This document shows, one piece after another, positions 1-6,522 of a stretch of DNA of 11,382 nucleotides. The notes beneath the pieces were generated by a model, which searched no databases, was not told where the DNA came from, and was given only the letters and a program-made list of their open reading frames with translations. The position numbers and the translations under genes were made by a program. This stretch comes from CAMDWQ01 sp964497635 (GTDB lineage: Bacteria; Omnitrophota; Gorgyraeia; 2-02-FULL-51-18), in NCBI GenBank assembly GCA_964497635.1, contig CAZCDB010000048.1:1-11382 (forward strand), read 5' to 3'. Numbering within the stretch: the stretch's first letter is position 1; every line of letters starts with the position of its first letter.

Positions 1-70
1 CTGGCCGACCCGGAGCGAGCAATGCCGAATGGCCGGAGGCCATGAGGACATGCGCAGCGCAGGGCGCCGA
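1..70. repeat. GC-rich intergenic stem-loop element (possible divergent repeat copy)
   Basis: This stretch is much richer in G and C than the AT-rich leader that follows it. It contains a perfect inverted repeat, ATGGCC (29-34) and GGCCAT (38-43) around a GGA loop. A GAGCGA box (13-18) lies upstream and a GAGG-containing arm downstream. The layout recalls the elements at 7653-7700 and 11325-11382, but the stem sequence and spacing differ, so membership of the same family is only a guess. The left part may be cut by the window edge. No convincing gene is present. Confidence 0.35.
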
Positions 71-172
71 TTCCCTTCGATTTCATACCCACATCTTGAA
101 CACCAACCTTAAAATCAAAAAAAATACTCCTCGCAAAGCGAATAAAATCTTAGCTTTTTTTGGATTATTTTT

Positions 173-202
173 TTGACTGTTTGTGTCCTGGCGAGTTATC
201 AT
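173..202 (+). promoter_or_regulatory. Sigma70-like promoter for the ATPase-dGTPase operon
   Basis: TTGACT (173-178) and TATCAT (197-202) are separated by 18 bases. The run upstream is rich in A and T tracts and could act as an UP-type element. The predicted start near 209 would give a leader of about 75 bases before the ATG at 286. That ATG is preceded by GAAGGA (274-279) at a 6-base spacing. The call rests on box match and spacing only. Confidence 0.5.
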
Positions 203-285
203 AAGGGCGTAACGGGTGATACCCAATCCACCTGTCCAATTTTTGATTCACAGCAGCACTCTCGTCAAATTTTGAAGGACTTTAA

Positions 286-1932
286 ATGTTCAGTGACCCA
301 GTAACAGGGAAAGATTTTTTTGGCCGCCAGGAGATCTTGGACCTTCTGGTCAAGAGAGCCACAGCCCTCAAGTCAGGCTATCGTCAAAATGTGGCGATTA
401 TCGGCCACCAACAGTTGGGAAAGTCCTCCATTCTTCGGCAGTTTCTTCACGAGCTTAAAGATCCTGAGATTCTTGCCATTTATGTTGAGATCAAACTTCA
501 GTCACTGGATTATTTTGTTGATCAGTTTATTCGCTCTCTGTTGTTTGGATATCTGACCCAGACTCAAGTCATCAGCCCAACAGAGTCTCTAGAAAATTTA
601 CAAAAAACAGCACTAGAGACAATTCCTAAAACCGTTGCTTGCACACGAGAAATCACCACGCTTTTAAAAACGCGCCGAGCCGAGGAAGCTTACACAAAGC
701 TTTTTGAGCTGACCTCCAGTATTCGGCAAGAGACAGGCAAAAGCTGCATTGTTATCCTCGATGAGTTTCATCGGTTGGGGGAGTTTGGGATTAAAAACCC
801 TTTCTCGGATTTTGGCAAGAGGATCATGGTTCAAAAGGATACGATGTATCTTTTGGCTAGCTCCGCTTTTTCGGCCAGCCGCAAAATATTGGCGGAAAAA
901 CTGGCGCTTTTATTTGGTAATTTTGAGAGAATTTATCTAGAAAGTTTCGACTTTGATACTTCATTTGCTTTTATAGAAAAGAAGCTCCAGCCCCTCGTGG
1001 TCAGCAGACTCCTGAAAAATTATTTGGTTTCTTTCACCGATGGACACCCCTTTTTTCTAGAGACGATTTCTTCGGCTTTAAAAGAACGCTCTCTTTCGAT
1101 GGGCGAGTCCGAGGTTTCGGTAGATTCAGTGGCCAAGGTATTTTATCGTCTGTTTTATGAGTCTCAAGGGGTTTTAAACCAATATTTCTTAAAATTGATC
1201 GCTCCTTGGACGCAGGCTCGCTCACGGGGGAAGCATCTGCTTATTCTTGCGCAGATTGCTGGCGGGCGCAATCGAGTCAAAGATATCGCCAAGCATCTCA
1301 ATATGGGCCAGCGTGAAGTTTCAAGTCAAATCCAGGAGCTCGTTGGTTTTGAGCTTTTGGTGAAGACGGGAATTTTCTACCGCTTTCATAACCGTATTTT
1401 TCGTTTTTGGCTGAAAGAAGTTTATGAAAAGCGAGAGCTTTCGCTGTTGGGTTTTCAGGGCAAAGAAGAGGATTTTTTGAGTGTGATCCGGATGGCGGTC
1501 AAAGACCATGAGGAAATTCTTTCTACGGGCGTTCTGGATCGCGTGGAGGGTCTTCTTGCTGGTTTTCGCGATGATCTGATTGAGTTTGGTGAGAAAAAAA
1601 GAAAGCTCCCTCATTTTACGGAGTTGATCAAATCAGCTGGAAGCGTTTCTCGGGGAAGCCAGAGCACTCATCAGATTGTTGCCAGAGGTCATGGGCGCTG
1701 CTGGGTCTGTTGCGTTGCCGAGCAGAAAGCTACGGAGCGAGAGGTGATGGCGCTGGTTCAAAATACCTCTTCAAATAAGTCTTCTCACACTAAAGTTCTT
1801 CTGGCTCTTTCCGGTCTGGATGAGAACGCAAAGCTTTTGGCCAAAGAAAAAAAAGTACTCACCTTTGGACTCTCAAAAATCAACTTGCTGATGGATCTCT
1901 ACGGAAAACCACCGATCATTCTTCATGCGTAA
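286..1932 (+). CDS. Archaeal-type AAA/STAND-like ATPase with winged helix and DUF234-like C-terminus
   Basis: This is a predicted P-loop NTPase of the 'archaeal ATPase' (ATPase_2, PF01637-like) group, cytosolic, 548 residues. The N-terminus has the family's FFGRQEIL lead-in, then Walker A GHQQLGKS at residues 40-47. Walker B, CIVILDE, lies at 154-160 and is followed by FHRL. Around residues 310-385 there is a winged-helix-like stretch (VKDIAKHLNM, then SSQIQEL) ending in YRFHNRIFRFWL. This matches the Y-x-DPFLRFW motif before the C-terminal domain in this family. That last domain usually resembles a PD-(D/E)XK nuclease fold with a WxxEVK strand. Here it reads WVCCVAEQK, so the nuclease-like acidic residue is not clear. 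The start has a good Shine-Dalgarno (GAAGGA, 274-279). It is the first gene of an operon, and its last 8 bases overlap the dGTPase gene. The substrate or partner is unknown; family members have been linked to DNA repair, toxin-like or signalling roles. Confidence 0.8.
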   Translation: MFSDPVTGKDFFGRQEILDLLVKRATALKSGYRQNVAIIGHQQLGKSSILRQFLHELKDPEILAIYVEIKLQSLDYFVDQFIRSLLFGYLTQTQVISPTESLENLQKTALETIPKTVACTREITTLLKTRRAEEAYTKLFELTSSIRQETGKSCIVILDEFHRLGEFGIKNPFSDFGKRIMVQKDTMYLLASSAFSASRKILAEKLALLFGNFERIYLESFDFDTSFAFIEKKLQPLVVSRLLKNYLVSFTDGHPFFLETISSALKERSLSMGESEVSVDSVAKVFYRLFYESQGVLNQYFLKLIAPWTQARSRGKHLLILAQIAGGRNRVKDIAKHLNMGQREVSSQIQELVGFELLVKTGIFYRFHNRIFRFWLKEVYEKRELSLLGFQGKEEDFLSVIRMAVKDHEEILSTGVLDRVEGLLAGFRDDLIEFGEKKRKLPHFTELIKSAGSVSRGSQSTHQIVARGHGRCWVCCVAEQKATEREVMALVQNTSSNKSSHTKVLLALSGLDENAKLLAKEKKVLTFGLSKINLLMDLYGKPPIILHA

Positions 1933-3103
1933 TTCCGTGGAACCTCTTCGATCACGCGCCCACATAGAAGCCGAAGAAAAAAATCTTTTAGCAACATACG
2001 CGACCAAAAGCGCTCTCTCCAAGGGGCGTCAGCACCCAGAAAAAGAGCATCCTTATCGCACCGCTTTTCAGAGAGATCGGGATCGCATCATTCATAGCTG
2101 TGCCTTTCGGCGACTGGAGTACAAAACCCAAGTATTTGTCAATCATGAGGGAGACTATTATCGGACGCGTTTGACACATTCCCTGGAAGCCAGTCAAATT
2201 GCACGGGTCATCGCCGGAGCTCTTCGCCTTAATGCCGACTTGGTTGAAACCATTACGCTTGCGCATGATCTGGGGCACACACCTTTTGGCCATGCAGGGG
2301 AGGATGAATTGGGTGGGTTGATGAAGGATCACGGGGGGTTTGATCATAATTTACAAAGCCTACGAATTGTGGATTACCTAGAGGAGCGCTACCCTGATTT
2401 CCGTGGCCTCAATCTAACCTACGAGTCACGCATCGGTCTTTTTAAGCACCCGGAGTTGGCCCTAGAAGCCCAAAAGAGGGGGATGGGGAAATTTGAAAGC
2501 TTCAAGTCACCGCTTCTGGAATCTCAGGTGGTTGATTTGGCGGATGAAATCGCTTATGACAATCACGATGTAGATGATGGCTTGACCTCAGGCCTTATTA
2601 CCGAAAGAGAGCTTGAAAAGCTTGAGCTGTGGAAGCGGGCCAAAAAAATTACCCGTAATGCAGCTTCAATGAAGCCTGCCACCAGGCGTTATCAGATCAT
2701 CCGAACTCTAATCAATTTAGAGGTGACTGATCTTTTGGCTCAGTCACAGAAAAATCTTAAAAAATTCTCCATCCGGACACCCAATGATGCCCTTGCCTTT
2801 GACCGTTTTACCATTTCTTTTAGCCGCTCTTTATTCGAACAAAGAGAGGAGCTGCGGCAATTTTTAAAAACACGTCTTTATCGACACTATCGTGTAGTGC
2901 GAATGACCGATAAGGCGCGCCGTTTTATTCGTGCCCTATTTGAGGTCTATCTTTCAAGGCCGGAGCAGCTTCCCCCGGGGAGTCAGAAGCGATTGTCTTC
3001 TGAGGGAGCTCCTCGGGTGATTTGTGATTATATTGCTGGAATGACGGATCGGTATGCCCAAGATGAATATCGTAAGTTTTTTGAGCCCTTCGAGAAGGTT
3101 TAG
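1925..3103 (+). CDS. dgt: dGTPase-family HD-domain triphosphohydrolase
   Basis: The predicted enzyme hydrolyses a deoxynucleoside triphosphate (classically dGTP) to the nucleoside and tripolyphosphate in the cytosol. It has 392 residues, normal for the type 2 dGTPase-like proteins of Gram-negative bacteria. The N-terminus carries the family block HPYRTAFQRDRDRIIHS (42-58) and FRRLEYKTQVF (61-71). The HD metal site is complete: H85 in RTRLTHS, H114-D115 in AHDLGHTPFGHAGE, and D207 in DLADEIAYDNHDVDDG. The ATG lies inside the end of the upstream ATPase gene (8-base overlap) and has no obvious Shine-Dalgarno, which suggests translational coupling. The next gene starts 2 bases after its stop. Substrate preference cannot be read from sequence, since many family members act on several dNTPs. 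Possible roles are dNTP pool control or, by analogy with known antiviral dGTPases, limiting phage replication; the latter is speculation. Confidence 0.93.
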   Translation: MRNSVEPLRSRAHIEAEEKNLLATYATKSALSKGRQHPEKEHPYRTAFQRDRDRIIHSCAFRRLEYKTQVFVNHEGDYYRTRLTHSLEASQIARVIAGALRLNADLVETITLAHDLGHTPFGHAGEDELGGLMKDHGGFDHNLQSLRIVDYLEERYPDFRGLNLTYESRIGLFKHPELALEAQKRGMGKFESFKSPLLESQVVDLADEIAYDNHDVDDGLTSGLITERELEKLELWKRAKKITRNAASMKPATRRYQIIRTLINLEVTDLLAQSQKNLKKFSIRTPNDALAFDRFTISFSRSLFEQREELRQFLKTRLYRHYRVVRMTDKARRFIRALFEVYLSRPEQLPPGSQKRLSSEGAPRVICDYIAGMTDRYAQDEYRKFFEPFEKV

Positions 3104-3105
3104 TT

Positions 3106-4611
3106 ATGGAAATCACTTCAAACGACAAAGATATTCTAAATCACTTCTTAAAACATGAGGGAGTGGCGCAGCTTAGAGCTTCATTTCATTCCGTGTTTGA
3201 GAGCCCCCTTTGGTGGGTTTACTCGTTGGTGGATGGGGTTTCCTACCCTTTGGGAGAGAAAGAGGATGCTCGTTTTTTTCAAAGCACCAGCAAGATTGCT
3301 CTTGATCTAAAGAAACATTTTCACACCAACAACCAGCCTTTTGTTTTTGAGGCCCCTACAGGACTTCGGCACTTTTGTGTTCCTTTGGCCGTATCGGGTC
3401 GTCGTCTGGGCTACTTTATCCTGTCTGGCATTCCCAAAAAAACGACGCCACAATCCCTTGATCTGTTATTGGGGTATGTGCATTTGCTACTAGAAGTTTC
3501 CTATAAGTCAGAAGAAGTGAATCGTCTAACAGCAACTCTTCGCCCCCGCGCCATTGCCCTATCGACGGTTCATACCGTCCATCGCATTATCAACTCAACT
3601 TTGAATTTGGATGAGTTGGTTTCTAGGATCGGGCATTTGACGGCTCAGGTGCTCAGGGTGGGCCGCTGTTCTATCTATCTGGTTGAAAAAGCGGGGATTG
3701 GTGGAGCCCGGCATAAAAAAATCAGAAAAGAATTTTTGATCTGCAAAGCCCGGGTGGGTTATCCTAAGCGTGGTCGGGCGACGCCGCGCATTGCTTTTGG
3801 GCATGGGATTGAAGGGCGTGTCGCCAAGACTTCTGAAATGCTTCTCCGGCAAAAGTTTATTTGCACACCTCTGATTGATGAGGATTTAATGGGCGTTGTC
3901 TATGTCTCTCATAAGCGCGACAAAAAACCATTCAATCATTTTGATCTGGAGATTTTGACGACGCTCGCCGAAGAGGCTGTCATTGCGATTAAAAATGCCC
4001 AACTTTATGAAGAGCAGCGTCGAGTCACCTTAGGAACCATTCAGTCGTTGGCTCTAATTTTGGGAACCAAGACTCAGCCGGCTCATGCTTTTCCCCAAGA
4101 AATTTTTATCCGGATGGCCGAGGCGATGGCTCATGAGCTTCGCTTAAACGATGAGGATGGTCAGGCGCTTCACTATGCAGCGCTTTTAAAAGAGACTGCC
4201 AAAGTGGGTATCCCTGAGGAGATTCTTAAGAAATCAGGAAAGTTAACAGGGGATGAATTTAAGCGACTGCGGGAGCATCCGATGGAAGGGGCCCGAATTG
4301 TCGGGCATTTTGAAAGCCTAAAATCAGTCACGCCCATCATTTTACATTCCCGCGAAAAGTATGATGGTACCGGCTACCCCAAGGGATTAAAGGGAGAGAA
4401 GATTCCTTTGGGAGCACGTATTTTGTCGGTATTGAATGCGTTTGAAGCGATTGTCTCTGGAAGGCCCTACCGCACTCAAAGCTCGATCGAGGACGCTTTG
4501 CAGGAGATTTCGCGAAACCGGGGTACCCAGTTTGATCCTCGGGTGGTAGATGCGTTTAATAAAGTCGTTACCAGGAATGATCTTAATCGCCTAATCAAGA
4601 AAGTCAGATGA
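3106..4611 (+). CDS. GAF and HD-GYP-like protein with degenerate metal site
   Basis: This is a probable cytosolic signalling protein of 501 residues with no signal peptide or membrane segment. Residues 1-140 form an undefined sensor-like region. Residues about 155-300 look like a GAF domain (IINSTLNLDELVSRI at the start, LMGVVYVS near the end). The C-terminal part follows the HD-GYP fold: KVGIP (366-370), HP (391-392), YDGTGYPKGL with GYP at 423-425, and GRPYR. HD-GYP proteins normally cleave cyclic di-GMP with a metal cluster. Here the signature HD is KE (K362-E363), the usual HH is HS (H414-S415), and the usual D of the DAYDAM helix is N444. Catalysis is therefore doubtful, and a binding or sensing role is more likely. 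A strong Shine-Dalgarno (GAGAAGG, 3092-3098) lies inside the end of the dgt gene. The stop overlaps the next start (ATGA, 4608-4611). Confidence 0.85.
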   Translation: MEITSNDKDILNHFLKHEGVAQLRASFHSVFESPLWWVYSLVDGVSYPLGEKEDARFFQSTSKIALDLKKHFHTNNQPFVFEAPTGLRHFCVPLAVSGRRLGYFILSGIPKKTTPQSLDLLLGYVHLLLEVSYKSEEVNRLTATLRPRAIALSTVHTVHRIINSTLNLDELVSRIGHLTAQVLRVGRCSIYLVEKAGIGGARHKKIRKEFLICKARVGYPKRGRATPRIAFGHGIEGRVAKTSEMLLRQKFICTPLIDEDLMGVVYVSHKRDKKPFNHFDLEILTTLAEEAVIAIKNAQLYEEQRRVTLGTIQSLALILGTKTQPAHAFPQEIFIRMAEAMAHELRLNDEDGQALHYAALLKETAKVGIPEEILKKSGKLTGDEFKRLREHPMEGARIVGHFESLKSVTPIILHSREKYDGTGYPKGLKGEKIPLGARILSVLNAFEAIVSGRPYRTQSSIEDALQEISRNRGTQFDPRVVDAFNKVVTRNDLNRLIKKVR

Positions 4612-5285
4612 AAAAAGTTTTTTGGCTGCTACCGGCAGCCCTTTTTGTTTTAAGTGGCATTTTTTTTCTTTGCGGCGGGACGGATTGGGCGGTCTCTCGA
4701 GTTTTGAGCCGGCATTTTCTTTTACCCATTAAGGTTTATCAAATACGCCCGGAGGGACTTGGAAAATTTACCTTTTCAAAGCTTTCCCTGGCGGACTCCA
4801 AGAATTCCTCTGAGTGGCTTCTGCTTCAAGAAGGGCAAATTAATTTTAGGGGAGGCAGTGTTTTTTCAGATGAAGCCACTCTTTTTTTTAAGAAAGTAAC
4901 TCTTGGGGACTCATGGAAGTATTTAGCTTCCAATGCCTCGTGGTTTTCTCCCGAGATTTTTGATTCGCTTGGTTCTTTGGAGCATGTGAGGTTAAAGGTT
5001 TCCCAGCAAAATCAGGTTCTAAAAATTCGAGTTTTGTCGTCAGAGGGTAAGCAGTTTTACTTGCAAGGAGGCGCTCAGTGGGTAAATCGGAGATTGGCAA
5101 AGCTAGATCTTCGGCTAGCTTTTTCTCCCGCGACAGCGTCTCTTCTTCCTGCAACAATGGCAAAAAAAATGGCTCCTGTTTCTCCCAAGGGATGGGGCTC
5201 CCTGGGTCTTTCCTACGGAGTGGGGACTTGGACTCTCCGGGGCCTTTATGGCCCGCTGCTTCAGCTCTCTGCCAATAATTTGTAA
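4608..5285 (+). CDS. Membrane-anchored protein of unknown function
   Basis: I do not recognise this 225-residue protein with certainty. Residues about 4-24 are a hydrophobic segment after MKK, which could be a signal anchor or an uncleaved signal peptide; the rest would then be periplasmic. After it comes a pattern of short beta-like strands (PIKVYQIRPEGLGKFTFSKL, then LSLAD). This resembles the N-terminal repeats of AsmA, DUF748 or GspN-type envelope proteins, but the protein is far shorter than AsmA. The similarity is by pattern only. The ATG overlaps the stop of the GAF/HD-GYP-like gene by 4 bases (ATGA), so the two are probably translated together. The next gene has its own promoter, so this is likely the last gene of the operon. 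Phenylalanine and tryptophan are common and no catalytic motif is visible. Confidence 0.75.
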   Translation: MKKVFWLLPAALFVLSGIFFLCGGTDWAVSRVLSRHFLLPIKVYQIRPEGLGKFTFSKLSLADSKNSSEWLLLQEGQINFRGGSVFSDEATLFFKKVTLGDSWKYLASNASWFSPEIFDSLGSLEHVRLKVSQQNQVLKIRVLSSEGKQFYLQGGAQWVNRRLAKLDLRLAFSPATASLLPATMAKKMAPVSPKGWGSLGLSYGVGTWTLRGLYGPLLQLSANNL

Positions 5286-5292
5286 ATTGTCG

Positions 5293-5322
5293 TTGAAGGC
5301 TTGATTGTTCGATTGGTATACT
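5293..5322 (+). promoter_or_regulatory. Promoter predicted to give a leaderless SPOR mRNA
   Basis: A near-consensus -10 box, TATACT (5317-5322), sits 6 bases before the ATG at 5329. A weaker -35, TTGAAG (5293-5298), is 18 bases upstream. Transcription would be expected to start at or next to the A of the ATG. The 20 bases before the ATG hold no Shine-Dalgarno. The exeA promoter on the other strand has the same spacing between -10 box and ATG. Confidence 0.6.
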
Positions 5323-5328
5323 ACGCCC

Positions 5329-5886
5329 ATGGGTGATTCATTGACACAAGAAAACCAACAAGATTTATTTACCAATCTTACAGGGGAGGCCCGTAGGCCT
5401 GACAGGAACCCTGTCATCACCAAGTCTCATAAGCCAATTCTTTTGCCCATGACCCTTGAGCAAATTCTCCTGGCTGTCATCCTTTTGATTCTTTTCTTTT
5501 GTTTTGTTTTTTATTTGGGGGTGTTGCGTGGAAGAAGCACAGCTGTGGCTGTCCCGGTCAAAACCACCGCTGCTCCAGTTGAGGCAGTCATCAAGGCTCA
5601 GCCACCACCATTCCCTAGCGTCGTCGTTGCAGCCCCAGCGAGCTCTTTGCAGAAAAGCAGCCCAAACTTAAAACCATACACCATTCAGCTGTTGACCACC
5701 AAAAAAAAGCTGGATGCAGATAATGAAGCCCTCCTATTAAGGAAAAAGGGTTTTGATGCCCAGTCTCTTCGAAGTGGCAGCTTTTATGTTGTGTGTGTCG
5801 GTCGTTATTCTGGAAAAGAAGATGCTGCCAAAGATCTCCGTTTTTTTGCCTCCCGCTACAAAGGTTGTTATTTGCGTCGCGGGTAG
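5329..5886 (+). CDS. SPOR-domain inner-membrane protein
   Basis: The predicted product is a bitopic envelope protein of 185 residues. A short cytosolic N-terminus is followed by one membrane helix at about residues 41-64 (LLAVILLILFFCFVFYLGVL). A proline- and alanine-rich linker comes next (about 70-112). A C-terminal domain starts at KPYTIQLLT and ends near YKGCYLRRG. The pattern fits SPOR domains: an opening Y-x-I-Q strand, an N-E-A-L-L helix, a FYVVCVGRY strand in place of the usual RVxVGPF, and a second helix. SPOR domains bind denuded glycan strands of peptidoglycan, often at division sites. I chose the ATG at 5329. An in-frame TTG at 5305 would add 8 residues but lies inside the promoter. 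No Shine-Dalgarno is present, and the -10 box position predicts a leaderless mRNA. The end of the gene carries the -35 box of the next promoter. Confidence 0.85.
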   Translation: MGDSLTQENQQDLFTNLTGEARRPDRNPVITKSHKPILLPMTLEQILLAVILLILFFCFVFYLGVLRGRSTAVAVPVKTTAAPVEAVIKAQPPPFPSVVVAAPASSLQKSSPNLKPYTIQLLTTKKKLDADNEALLLRKKGFDAQSLRSGSFYVVCVGRYSGKEDAAKDLRFFASRYKGCYLRRG

Positions 5887-5900
5887 TCAAGTGGTAGAAT
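5872..5900 (+). promoter_or_regulatory. Sigma70-like promoter for the small basic protein - tRNA-binding - aroB operon
   Basis: TTGCGT (5872-5877) and TAGAAT (5895-5900) are 17 bases apart. The predicted start near 5907 leaves about 20 bases of leader with an AAAGGGG Shine-Dalgarno (5915-5921), 6 bases before the ATG at 5928. The -35 box lies inside the final codons of the SPOR gene. Confidence 0.65.
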
Positions 5901-5927
5901 AGCCGCTCTTAAAGAAAGGGGTTTTGC

Positions 5928-6191
5928 ATGTCTATTCATTCAAGTTTACGTTCTGCCGGGGCCAACAAAAAACACCGCTCTGTGTTGAAGCGCCACGAAC
6001 GCTTAAAGGTGTTAAAAGATAAGAATATTTGGGATGAGGCCAAGCCGGTTTTGGGTATCCCTAAAGTCAAGATGCAGAAGCTAAAGGTCAAAAAAGAGAA
6101 GACCATAGCAGCTGAGGGTGCGGTGGCTGCCGCTCCCGCAGGGAAGGCCGCGGAAGCGGGCGGGACTGGAGCCAAGGCCGATAAAAAATGA
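5928..6191 (+). CDS. PVC-superphylum signature small basic protein
   Basis: The 87-residue product matches the small basic protein described as a signature of the PVC superphylum (TIGR04137-type, from memory). The features recognised are the start MSIHSSLRSAG, the basic run KKHRSVLKRHERLKVL (14-29), a short loop with W35, and VLGIPKVK near residues 42-49. In this family the conserved core is about 50-70 residues and is thought to bind nucleic acid, possibly ribosome-associated; its exact role is unproven. Residues about 61-87 are a low-complexity tail of Ala, Gly and Lys that looks like a lineage-specific extension. It has its own promoter and a strong Shine-Dalgarno, and is first in an operon with a tRNA-binding protein and AroB. 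Its stop overlaps the next ATG (ATGA). This gene is the main basis for placing the window in the PVC group. Confidence 0.9.
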   Translation: MSIHSSLRSAGANKKHRSVLKRHERLKVLKDKNIWDEAKPVLGIPKVKMQKLKVKKEKTIAAEGAVAAAPAGKAAEAGGTGAKADKK

Positions 6192-6514
6192 GCGGAGTCA
6201 CCTTCGCTGATTTTAAAAAGATAGATCTTCGCGTTGCCAAAGTTTTAGAGGTTGAGGAAATTCTGGGCGCTGATCGTATCTGGAAATTGCGGATTGACGT
6301 GGGCTCTGAGCAAAAGACAATCGTTGCTGGCGTGAAAAAATTCTACAGCAGGGAACAGCTTCTTGGAAAATCCGTTATCATCGTAAATAATTTGGAGCCA
6401 AGCCTTATTCGAGGGGTGGAATCTCAAGGGATGTTGTTGGCCGCCAAAGATGAGACGCATCTCTCTCTTTTGGTTTTGGATCAGGACTTGCCTCCAGGCA
6501 GTCTTGTAGGGTAG
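6188..6514 (+). CDS. Stand-alone tRNA-binding protein (MetRS C-terminal-like OB fold)
   Basis: The 108-residue product is a single EMAP-type OB-fold domain, like the C-terminal extension of bacterial methionyl-tRNA synthetase (MetG), Trbp111 or CsaA. The match covers the whole length: FADFKKIDLRVAKVLEVEE (6-24), GADRIWKLRIDVG (27-39), IVAGVKKFYS, and the closing RGVESQGMLLAA. The family binds the outside corner of tRNA without sequence preference, usually as a dimer, and may assist aminoacylation. In some genomes this domain is a separate gene when MetRS lacks it; I infer the same here, but metG is not in view. CsaA-type chaperone naming is possible but less likely, because the sequence follows the MetG C-terminal pattern. 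The start overlaps the stop of the small basic protein gene, and aroB follows 8 bases later. Confidence 0.85.
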   Translation: MSGVTFADFKKIDLRVAKVLEVEEILGADRIWKLRIDVGSEQKTIVAGVKKFYSREQLLGKSVIIVNNLEPSLIRGVESQGMLLAAKDETHLSLLVLDQDLPPGSLVG

Positions 6515-6522
6515 ATTTTACA

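Noticed and set aside
1..86. Open minus-strand frame from an ATG at 86 running to the window edge
   Set aside because: It covers the GC-rich hairpin element, is only about 28 codons long and has no domain signal; such frames commonly arise from repeats.
131..170. Terminator or riboswitch in the leader of the first operon (TCGC-AAA-GCGA and T-runs)
   Set aside because: The stem is 4 bp and separated from the T-run by more than 15 bases, and it lies upstream of the promoter; no riboswitch consensus was recognised.
286..5285. Naming the first operon a defence island
   Set aside because: Only the dGTPase has a known antiviral analogue; no other defence gene, integrase or composition shift is seen, so it is kept as a hypothesis only.
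5305..5328. TTG start adding 8 residues to the SPOR protein
   Set aside because: The codons lie across the -10 box, no ribosome site precedes them, and the ATG at 5329 fits the promoter spacing.
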